From positions 7,536-53,755 of the forward strand of contig DGSP01000034.1 in the NCBI GenBank assembly GCA_002393555.1: DNA of 46,220 bases. Reading direction: 5' to 3'. Under the pieces are notes generated by a model, which saw only the letters and a program-made list of their open reading frames with translations, made no database searches and was not told the DNA's origin. The DNA is from Prevotellaceae bacterium UBA4359. Lineage in GTDB: Bacteria; Bacteroidota; Bacteroidia; Bacteroidales; Bacteroidaceae. Within the stretch, counting starts at the first letter, position 1. Every line of letters starts with the position of its first letter. Below are positions 24,508 to 31,611 of this stretch, one piece after another. The position numbers and the translations under genes were made by a program.

Positions 24508-27500
24508 TTAGAATTGAACCGTGATACCCATTGTGTAGGAGCGGGCATTAGGTGTACGGGCATTATCGGTTGTCACACCATAACCTCCGTAGCCCACTTC
24601 GGGGTCTGCACCAGAATAGCCTGTGATACAGAAGAGGTTGTTGGCACTCAGATAGAGGCTCAAGGTGGAGAGTCCCCAGTTCTTGATGAGTTTGGGGTCG
24701 AAGGAGTAACTTACCTGACTGTAGTTGAGTCGGAGGAAAGAACCTTTCTCGATGAAGCGGTCGCTACCCAGCCAGTTGTAGCCGTCGCGATAGAGGGCAC
24801 GAGGGATGGGGGCTACATCGCCTTCGACACGCCAACGCCAGTTGACAGCGGTGGATTGGTTGTTGTTGGTGTACATGTTTTCGGCTCTCATGCGGGCGGC
24901 ATTGACGATTTTGTTGCCGATGCGGAAGTTGAACTGGTTGTTCCAACTCCAGCGACCGTAGGTGAGTTTGAAGCCGAAACCGCCTGTCACCTTGGGAAGA
25001 GAACTGCCCAGATAGACGATGTCGAGTTCGTTGATGTTGCCGTCGTGGTTCACGTCTTCGTAGATGGCATCGCCACCCTTGAACTCATAGAGGTAGGTCT
25101 TGTCGTTGCTGTCGTAGCAGAAGACCATCGGGATGGTGTTGCCGTTCTTGTCGAGAATGACTTGATTGTTCTCGTCGCGAGCCACAGGGGCATTCGGGCC
25201 GCTCACGCCTTCCACTTCGTTGGGAGTGTATTTACTGTACTGATAAACACCCTTGTAGCGGAATCCGTAGATAGAACCGAAGGCGTTGTGCAGTTGCACT
25301 CGGGTGAGGTAGGAGCCGTTGTTCTTGTCGAAGTCGCTGTTGAGCGAAGCCAGCACAGTTTCATCCATCTTGGTGATTTCGTTCTTGTTGTTGGCGAAGG
25401 ACACGTTGAAGTCGGCATGGAACTTGCCGGTCTTGATGATGTCGCGACCGTTGATGTTGAACTCCCAACCGTTGTTGACCATGTTGCCCACGTTTTGCCA
25501 TGCAAGTGCCGTGTAACCAGAAGAAGTCGGGATGCGGCGGTTGGCCATCAGCAGGTCGGTGGTGCGCTGGGTGTAGATGTTGAAGTCGGCGGTGATGCGG
25601 TTGTTCCAGAATCCGAGGTCGAAGCCGAGGTTCCAAGTTTCCTTGCTTTCCCACTTGAGAGAGCCGAGGCGGATGTTCTCAGGATAGACGGAGGAGCCGC
25701 CATTGTAGGCGTTGCCGCTGCGATACTTGGAGAAGTAGAGGTATTCGCCACCAGGCTGGTTACCCACTTTACCCCAACCCGGACGGATGGAGAGCATGGA
25801 AATCCACCTGAGGCGTTCCATGAAGGGTTCATCGCTCACGTTCCAACGGAAAGAGAGTGCGGGGAAGTTACCCCAGCGGCTGTCGTCGCCAAACTTGGTC
25901 GAGCCATCTCGACGGATGGAGAAGTCGGCGATATACTTACCTTTGTAGGCATAGTGGGCAGAGAAAGTGAGATAGACACTGCGCCACTGACCCGACGAGG
26001 TGCCCAGACCGCTCACGATACCGTCGGCAATCGTCGAACTGATACCTCCTGAAGGCAGGCCCCAGACGGTGGAATTGGTCGATTTGGAACTACCGTCGGT
26101 GAGTTGGAACTGGGCGAAAGCCATGAAGGAGTGGTCGGCATTGCGGAAATGCGGCACAAAGGTGAGGCGGTGAGTCGTGGTGATAGCCGTACTCTTGTGG
26201 GCATCGGCAGTTGACTTGTTGTTATCGCTGTTGGACCATCCGCTCGTCACGAGGCTGGAGGGGTAGAACGTATCATTATATTTATTAAAGATGTTGAAGA
26301 GTATCTTGCCTTCATACTTCAGTTGCGTCTGGTCTTCCTGTGTGCCGAGGAGGTTATAGACGAGTTGGAACTCAGGCTGAATCTGATAGGTCGATTCGTC
26401 GTTCTTGGCCTGCTTGGCGAGGGCTACGGGATTGACGTAGGTGTATTGGTCGCGCTTCAGTTCCTCGGAGCAGGTGTTGAGCATGTGGTAGTAGTCGGGC
26501 AGGTCGTTTCCGTTGGCATCCTGCTCATAGATAGAGAGGTTCGGCATCTTCTGGTAGGCTATACCAAGGAGGTCGCCAGCATTCTTCTGGTTCTTGGTGT
26601 AGGTCAGGTTGAAGTTGGTCACAATCTTGATGCGGTCACTGACGAAGTAGTCGAGGGCAACACGGGTGGTGAAGCGGTCGAGTTTCTGCTCAATCACGGT
26701 ACCGGTCTGGTGGTCGTAGCCTCCGGCTATGCGGAAGTTGGCTTTTTCGCCACCACCGGAGAGGCTGACGTAGTGCTTCTGCAGGACACCGTTCTTGCGG
26801 ATGGCCTTGCGCCAGTCGGTGTTGTTGTTGTACATCTCATACTCGTTCCATGACTGGTCGTAGTCGAACTCGCGAATGCTGGACTCGCGGCTGCTGAGGC
26901 TGGGGTTGTAGTAAGCCTCTTTCATCAGCATGGTGTATTGGTCGCCATTGAGGAGCCGGATGCCTTGGGGCTGGTGGGTGAGGGTGATGCGGTAGGAGTA
27001 CTGCACCTTGGTCTTGCCACGGGCACCACGCTTGGTCTTGATTTCGATGACACCGTTGGCACCCTGCGAACCGTAGATGGCTGTACCGGCTGCATCCTTC
27101 AGGACTGAGATGCTGGCGATGTCGTCGGGGTTGACGTTGAGGAGTTCGGCAAACTGGTCTTCGGTGGCATTGGCATAGTCGAAGTTGCTGTTGTAGTCGC
27201 TCTCGAAGATGTTGCCATCGACCACGATGAGGGGTTCGCTACTGCCGTTGATAGAACTGACACCACGCAGACGCATGGAGGTTCCGGCACCCAGGTTGCC
27301 CGAGTTGCTCACGATGTCGAGACCGGCAATACGGCCCTGGAGGGCTTCATCGACACTGGTCATGGGGAGACCTTCAAACTCTTTGGCATCAATCATCTGG
27401 TGAGCCACAGAAAGTTCGCGTTCGGGGATGGCCAGACCGCTGGTCTGCACGATTTTCTTCGATTTCACCACCACTTCCTGCAACTGGGTGTTGCTCTTCA

Positions 27501-27798
27501 TGACAATCTTATAGGTAGTGCCCTTGATGGGGATGGTCTGGGTGGCGTAGCCCACGTAGGAGATGCGGAGACGGTGCTTCGGATCGACAATGCGGAAAGC
27601 GAAGTTACCGTTGATGTCGGTGATGGCATGGGCCACGATACGGTTGGCATTGTCGATTTCGACCACATTACATGCTGTGAGCACGTCGATGTCGTCTTGC
27701 ACCACACCGTGTATCATCGTGCCTGCTGTCTGGGCGAAGCAATTGACAATTGACAATTGACAATTGACAATCAGAAGGAATGCTATAATCTTTTTCAT
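24508..27798 (-). CDS. SusC/RagA TonB-dependent outer-membrane transporter (pair 2)
   Basis: This 1096-residue protein has a carboxypeptidase-like domain at about 28-105 (GVVQDDIDVLTACNV, then DINGNFAFRI and YVGYATQTIPI). A TonB-box-like LQEVVVKSKK follows, then a plug with EALQGRIAGLDIVSNSGNLG, RGVSSINGSSEPLIVVDG and SVLKDAAGTAIYGSQGANGV. The barrel ends in SYTMGITVQF with the terminal Phe expected for outer-membrane assembly. The signal peptide is MKKIIAFLLIVNCQLSIVNC: its second half is encoded by four copies of a 7-bp repeat (27740-27770), giving the repetitious IVNCQLSIVNC. It starts 43 bp after the first fasciclin gene. Confidence 0.96.
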   Translation of the reverse strand: MKKIIAFLLIVNCQLSIVNCFAQTAGTMIHGVVQDDIDVLTACNVVEIDNANRIVAHAITDINGNFAFRIVDPKHRLRISYVGYATQTIPIKGTTYKIVMKSNTQLQEVVVKSKKIVQTSGLAIPERELSVAHQMIDAKEFEGLPMTSVDEALQGRIAGLDIVSNSGNLGAGTSMRLRGVSSINGSSEPLIVVDGNIFESDYNSNFDYANATEDQFAELLNVNPDDIASISVLKDAAGTAIYGSQGANGVIEIKTKRGARGKTKVQYSYRITLTHQPQGIRLLNGDQYTMLMKEAYYNPSLSSRESSIREFDYDQSWNEYEMYNNNTDWRKAIRKNGVLQKHYVSLSGGGEKANFRIAGGYDHQTGTVIEQKLDRFTTRVALDYFVSDRIKIVTNFNLTYTKNQKNAGDLLGIAYQKMPNLSIYEQDANGNDLPDYYHMLNTCSEELKRDQYTYVNPVALAKQAKNDESTYQIQPEFQLVYNLLGTQEDQTQLKYEGKILFNIFNKYNDTFYPSSLVTSGWSNSDNNKSTADAHKSTAITTTHRLTFVPHFRNADHSFMAFAQFQLTDGSSKSTNSTVWGLPSGGISSTIADGIVSGLGTSSGQWRSVYLTFSAHYAYKGKYIADFSIRRDGSTKFGDDSRWGNFPALSFRWNVSDEPFMERLRWISMLSIRPGWGKVGNQPGGEYLYFSKYRSGNAYNGGSSVYPENIRLGSLKWESKETWNLGFDLGFWNNRITADFNIYTQRTTDLLMANRRIPTSSGYTALAWQNVGNMVNNGWEFNINGRDIIKTGKFHADFNVSFANNKNEITKMDETVLASLNSDFDKNNGSYLTRVQLHNAFGSIYGFRYKGVYQYSKYTPNEVEGVSGPNAPVARDENNQVILDKNGNTIPMVFCYDSNDKTYLYEFKGGDAIYEDVNHDGNINELDIVYLGSSLPKVTGGFGFKLTYGRWSWNNQFNFRIGNKIVNAARMRAENMYTNNNQSTAVNWRWRVEGDVAPIPRALYRDGYNWLGSDRFIEKGSFLRLNYSQVSYSFDPKLIKNWGLSTLSLYLSANNLFCITGYSGADPEVGYGGYGVTTDNARTPNARSYTMGITVQF
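27740..27770. repeat. CAATTGA heptamer repeat inside the SusC signal-peptide codons
   Basis: CAATTGA occurs four times in perfect tandem from 27740 to 27767, plus CAA. It lies entirely within the coding sequence of the signal peptide (codons about 10-20). Seven is not a multiple of three, so gaining or losing one or two units shifts the frame of a 1096-residue transporter, while three units would keep it. Confidence 0.9.
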
Positions 27799-27810
27799 TT
27801 TTTCTTCTTT

Positions 27811-27845
27811 TAATTATTAATTGTTAATCATTAATTGTTAATTAC
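27811..27845. repeat. Heptanucleotide tandem repeat TAATTRT between fasciclin and SusC genes
   Basis: Five 7-bp units (TAATTAT, TAATTGT, TAATCAT, TAATTGT, TAATTAC) fill most of the 43-bp spacer and include the TAA stop of the fasciclin gene (27842-27844). They are related to the CAATTGA repeat 70 bp away. Confidence 0.8.
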
Positions 27846-30397
27846 TTATACTGCAATGCGCCATCTATCTGATGTACAACAACAAACGAAGAGGTGTAGA
27901 GATTGCTTGCATTGAGGGCATCGCCTCCATTGTACTGATACTCACGAGCCATCAGGTTGTAGAGTCCACCTTCGGTGTTCACCTTGTGGGTGTTGCCTGC
28001 ACCATCGCGGAGCGTGATGCCGTCTTGCTCTACGTTGACGTGGAGTTTGTAGTAGGAGAGATTGCCGTCCTGCACTTCGTAGGCCGAAGTCTCGTAGTCG
28101 CCCGAAAGGCTCTTGGCCCCGCTGAGGTCTTGCCCCACGAAGAAGCCTTCGTCCTGAATGTGATACTTGATGAAGTTCTCTATCTCCAGTTTCATTTTTT
28201 CTTTCGTTTCGGCATCTTCCTCGTCTTCCACGGCATCCCATGTGGGCAGTTTGCCAGCCTTCTGCAGGTCTTCAATGGCCTTGTTGGTAGGCACATAGAC
28301 GGTGTAGCGGAAGGTGTTGAAGAGAGACACGTTGGTGCTGGGAGCCGCATGCTCGTCGGTGCCGATGACGTGCTTGTTGACGAGGTAGGATGACTTGCGG
28401 AGCAGGTCACAGAAAAGGCTGAACTCTGGGTTCTCTTCCAGAATGTCGAACAGCGACTTGCGGGCGGTCATGATAGGCTCTTCATCTATGATATAGGTCT
28501 TGCCATTACCTTCGTAGGATTCGTCATACACCTGAACCACAGGCACTTCTGTCCCTTGCTCTATCTGCCAGCCGCCCTGCACGGTCATGCCGCTGGCTCC
28601 AGCCGAGGCATTGCGTACCTTCACGACAGAGCCGCCTTTGGTCTGGTAGTAAGTGCTGCCATCTTCCACGTTGCCGATGACGATGTGGGTGTCGAGAATG
28701 TCTTTCAGACGGTTCTCAATCTGGCCTACACTGGCTTCGCTGATGGAGTCGCCCACCTCGCCCGTGGCCACGTCATAGTTCCAGATGCTGGCCCACACCT
28801 TCTCTTCCTCGGTCTGTGCCGTAGCATTGTAGTGGAAGCGGAAGAGTTGTGTGCTGGTCTTGCCGAAGGAACAGGGGTCGATGTATTCGAGCAGCGCATT
28901 GTTGTTGGGGATGAAAAGGCTGTAGTAGGCGTTCTGGGAGTTGAGATAGACGTCGAAGCCCAAACGCTCCACACCCCAATAGAGGATGTTCATGGTCTCG
29001 TTGACCAGTGCGGGGAAAGTGACGGAGATGTAGGCCACGGGGTTGAACACCTTGTTGGTCAGATAGACTGCACCGTTGCAGGCCATGAAGACGGAATCGA
29101 CAAACTCCGTGCTGAGGCCGAGTTCGTCGTTGGCATCGTTCAGCACGGTGTGGAACTTGCTGGGCACCGAGTTGGTGAAGGAGTTGAGCATGTTCACATT
29201 GAGCATCTTCGACACCACCTTGTCGGGTACGTTCTCCCACGAGCCGTAGTAGTCTTTCAGCACCTTGCCCGCGCCCTCGTTGAAGTAGCGGTCCAGCGCA
29301 GCGTCGGTGGGCACGAGCATCACACCCATGTTCTCCTGCAGTGCCACCGATGCAGAGGTGCTGTTGGTCGTGGCGCTGTAGAACTGGCTCCATCCCGGGT
29401 CGAACTTCAGCAGGCCATTGGTCGGGCCATCGTCGGGGGTGAGATCGAGTGCTGCACCGCCCTTGCTACGCTCCGAGAAGTAGCGTTTCTCATACACCGA
29501 ATCCACGTTGGTATTGTAGAGGCGGTTATACTCGCGCGTGGGTTCATCATAAATATCATATCCGTAGGGAGCGCAGAAACGGTTGAGCAACTTGGCATAA
29601 CCCTGAGTGGTGGGATGATGAGTGATGAAGTCGGCCATGTTGGGCAGCGGAGTGAGCACTTCGGCCATCTTGTGCAGGAATCCGTTGGCGCACTTGATGT
29701 TCTGCTCTTCCATCATGATGCCGTTCACGTTGGCATCGCCTGCCTGACGGTGGCCCTGATAGTTGAACAGGAAGTCGCAGTCCTCGTTGGTGATGAGTTT
29801 GTTGTTCAAGAATGTCTCGATGAAGTGAATCATCGGGGGTGCGGTCATGTCGCTCATGCACACCATGGGAGCGCCCGATTCGCGGTAACGCTTCCAGTAG
29901 GGGTTGTCGGGCATCTGCTCGGGAGTGAGCACCGGCACCGAGTCATACACACTCTGCGAGGTGAGACGACGCATGCAGTCGCCCTCGATGGGTCCCTCGC
30001 TGCTGCTCAGGTAGGCCACCTGGCAGGCATTGTTAATCATGCTGCCGTTCAGCAGCAACTTCTTCTGGGCGAGTGACAGTTCGTCATAAGAGTGTACACC
30101 CCAATTGTTCTTTGCATAGAAACGGGCATACGCATCATCGTCGGCAACAAACAGCGTCTTGCTACCAGTCTTGGACAGCACACTCGTGTAGCCAAGGTCG
30201 TCAATCAGTCTGACCAAATTGGTGTAGTTGCCATCTGCTTTCAGATAGTCGTAAATGCTGGAACCGAGCCAGGCAGGGTCTTCCTCTGCCAGGTCATAGC
30301 CACTGCAAGCCGACAATCCTCCTGCGGCGATGAGCGCCACACCCACCCATTTGGACAGGCTCTGAAGTCGATTAGGTTTTGTTTTCATAAAGGCCAT
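27842..30397 (-). CDS. Multi-FAS1-domain lipoprotein, first gene of the SusCD operon
   Basis: This 851-residue protein has lipobox LSAC (C31) followed by SGYDLAEEDP. At least three, probably four, FAS1-like segments follow. About 43-180: SIYDYLKADGNYTNLVRLID, TLFVADDDAYARF. About 235-300: NMADFITHHPTTQGYAKLL, truncated or divergent. About 320-520: VMLVPTDAALDRYFNEGAG, YSLFIPNNNALLEYI. About 635-850: SLFDILEENPEFSLFCDLL, YTVYVPTNKAIEDLQ, KYHIQDEGFFVG. The start at 30397 lies 30 bp from the -7 element; Met4 (30388) also gives a good lipoprotein signal. It is probably a surface accessory of the transporter encoded next. Confidence 0.87.
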   Translation of the reverse strand: MAFMKTKPNRLQSLSKWVGVALIAAGGLSACSGYDLAEEDPAWLGSSIYDYLKADGNYTNLVRLIDDLGYTSVLSKTGSKTLFVADDDAYARFYAKNNWGVHSYDELSLAQKKLLLNGSMINNACQVAYLSSSEGPIEGDCMRRLTSQSVYDSVPVLTPEQMPDNPYWKRYRESGAPMVCMSDMTAPPMIHFIETFLNNKLITNEDCDFLFNYQGHRQAGDANVNGIMMEEQNIKCANGFLHKMAEVLTPLPNMADFITHHPTTQGYAKLLNRFCAPYGYDIYDEPTREYNRLYNTNVDSVYEKRYFSERSKGGAALDLTPDDGPTNGLLKFDPGWSQFYSATTNSTSASVALQENMGVMLVPTDAALDRYFNEGAGKVLKDYYGSWENVPDKVVSKMLNVNMLNSFTNSVPSKFHTVLNDANDELGLSTEFVDSVFMACNGAVYLTNKVFNPVAYISVTFPALVNETMNILYWGVERLGFDVYLNSQNAYYSLFIPNNNALLEYIDPCSFGKTSTQLFRFHYNATAQTEEEKVWASIWNYDVATGEVGDSISEASVGQIENRLKDILDTHIVIGNVEDGSTYYQTKGGSVVKVRNASAGASGMTVQGGWQIEQGTEVPVVQVYDESYEGNGKTYIIDEEPIMTARKSLFDILEENPEFSLFCDLLRKSSYLVNKHVIGTDEHAAPSTNVSLFNTFRYTVYVPTNKAIEDLQKAGKLPTWDAVEDEEDAETKEKMKLEIENFIKYHIQDEGFFVGQDLSGAKSLSGDYETSAYEVQDGNLSYYKLHVNVEQDGITLRDGAGNTHKVNTEGGLYNLMAREYQYNGGDALNASNLYTSSFVVVHQIDGALQYK

Positions 30398-30426
30398 TAT
30401 TTTTTAATAAATTAAAATTTCCGTTG

Positions 30427-30459
30427 CAAATTTAGCCTATTTTTAACAACCTTAACCAA
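30427..30459 (-). promoter_or_regulatory. Promoter of the seven-gene SusCD/fasciclin operon
   Basis: On the minus strand TAAATTTG (30427-30434) fits TAnnTTTG exactly, and TTGG (30456-30459) lies 21 bp upstream at the -33 position. It is 30 bp upstream of the first gene. No comparable promoter was seen in the short spacers inside the operon. Confidence 0.65.
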
Positions 30460-30466
30460 TTCCCTC

Positions 30467-30496
30467 GTTACATAGACTTTCAGCCGTGTTACATAG
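30467..30496 (-). promoter_or_regulatory. Tandem GTTACATAG direct repeats, candidate activator sites
   Basis: GTTACATAG occurs at 30467-30475 and again at 30488-30496, exactly 21 bp apart, or two helical turns. The nearer copy ends 8 bp upstream of the -33 box. Further ATGTAAC-type words lie at 30538-30544 (inverted) and 30568-30574. Position and spacing fit a dimeric activator bound on one face of the DNA; the protein is unknown. Confidence 0.5.
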
Positions 30497-30599
30497 TTTG
30501 CAAACCGCCTGTTCATGGGAAACACACACAAATGGAGGTAACATGACAGAGGAACGGAAAAAGGGGCGTTACATCCCAACTGAAACGCCCCCTTCAGAC

Positions 30600-30683
30600 G
30601 ATACTCCGTACAATATATAAATGCAACGCCGTTCCTATTGCATATTGTACGGCATACAAATTGCAATAGGAACGGCGTTGCAC
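30600..30683. repeat. Palindromic intergenic repeat with perfect 21-bp arms
   Basis: Bases 30622-30642 and 30662-30682 are perfect reverse complements around a 19-base loop that is itself nearly palindromic (TTGTACGGCATACAA). It shares ACGGCGTTGCAC, GGCATACAA and GTACAATAT words with 13826-13908. It lies in the 458-bp gap 30398-30855, which also holds the operon promoter and a second inverted repeat and no gene that I can support. Confidence 0.7.
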
Positions 30684-30706
30684 TAGTTCATCATTCGCCA
30701 CACGAT

Positions 30707-30845
30707 ATACCCTCTCCCCAGCCCTCCCCCTGTGAGGGGGAGGGTGACCATCCGGGATGTGGGCTATCAGTTTGTTTTTCCAATGAACATCGTTGACACA
30801 TCAGTCACCCTCCCCCTCACAGGGGGAGGGCTGGGGAGAGGGTAT
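30707..30845. repeat. Perfect 42-bp inverted repeat, each arm also palindromic
   Basis: Bases 30707-30748 and 30804-30845 are exact reverse complements with a 55-base spacer. Each arm contains CCCTCCCCCT-GTG-AGGGGGAGGG-like palindromes, so each can fold alone or with the other. It lies just beyond the stop of the gamma carbonic anhydrase gene (30856, minus strand), where it could stop transcription from either side, though no T tract follows. Confidence 0.75.
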
Positions 30846-30855
30846 GGGTATGGGC

Positions 30856-31377
30856 CTATGGTATTTCCCTATACCAATCGGCATACATGATGTAGTGCTT
30901 TGCTATACCCACGTTGAGTTCCTTGGCCTGTTCCGGGTCCACCTTCTTGATGAACTTGGCCGGCACCCCACCCCACATTTCGCCGTCGCCCACCCGGGTG
31001 CCTTTCAGCACCAAGGCACCAGCCGCGATGATGGCACCCTCGCCTATCACCGCATCGTCCAGCACCGTGGCTCCCATGCCAATGAGCGCACCGCTCTTCA
31101 CCGTGCAGCCATGCAGGGTCACGTTGTGGCCGATGGTCACGTCGTCGCCAATCTCGATGGCCGCTTTTTTATATAATGTATGCAGACACGACCCATCCTG
31201 AATGTTCACGCGGTTGCCTATCTTGATGTAGTTCACATCGCCGCGCACCACGGCATTGAACCACACCGTACACTGGTCGCCCATCTGCACATCGCCCACA
31301 ATCGTGGCGTTTTCGCTGAAATAGCAGCCCTCACCCCACCGTGGAGTCAGGCCGCACACTGTCTTGATTAAAGCCAT
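30856..31377 (-). CDS. Gamma carbonic anhydrase family protein
   Basis: This 173-residue protein is a left-handed beta-helix of hexapeptide repeats (IVGDVQMGDQCTVW, IEIGDDVTIGHNVTL, AVIGEGAIIAAGALV). The three metal-ligand histidines of the family are present at H66, H84 and H89 with the expected spacing, together with R45, D47, Q60 and D61. Length is typical for the YrdA/CaiE-like branch. The family binds zinc or iron as a trimer; some members hydrate CO2, others have no proven activity. It stands alone, divergent from the ATP synthase operon. The start at 31377 is the first Met of a family-typical N-terminus (MALIKTVCGLTPRWGEGCY). Confidence 0.92.
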   Translation of the reverse strand: MALIKTVCGLTPRWGEGCYFSENATIVGDVQMGDQCTVWFNAVVRGDVNYIKIGNRVNIQDGSCLHTLYKKAAIEIGDDVTIGHNVTLHGCTVKSGALIGMGATVLDDAVIGEGAIIAAGALVLKGTRVGDGEMWGGVPAKFIKKVDPEQAKELNVGIAKHYIMYADWYREIP

Positions 31378-31585
31378 AAAGTTTTCTTTTCTTTATTATT
31401 TATGGAGCGAGAAGGAGTGAGAGCCGAATGTCATGCTGATGTCAGAGTGTCGGCTTTCACTTCTCATCATTCCTTTTTCACTCTTTCACTTCTTTTCATG
31501 CCGTAAAGGTAAGAAATATTTGCGAAAGTTTACTCTTTTATCAAAAAAATTCAAGAAAGAGAGCATTCGTTTCAATATTTTTACC

Positions 31586-31593
31586 TATTTTTG
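31586..31593 (+). promoter_or_regulatory. -7 element for the ATP synthase operon
   Basis: TATTTTTG matches TAnnTTTG and lies 19 bp upstream of the atpD ATG at 31612, implying a very short leader. No clear -33 box was found. An imperfect hairpin (31409-31427 with 31450-31465) lies further up in the region shared with the divergent carbonic anhydrase gene. Confidence 0.4.
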
Positions 31594-31611
31594 CAAAACA
31601 AAACCTATTGC

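Noticed and set aside
30412..30666. 84-residue minus ORF upstream of the first fasciclin gene
   Set aside because: It overlaps the promoter and the GTTACATAG boxes and lacks any protein-like pattern.
31591..31611. Upstream TTG start for atpD
   Set aside because: The TTG is part of the -7 element at 31586-31593, and the extra residues do not belong to the family N-terminus.
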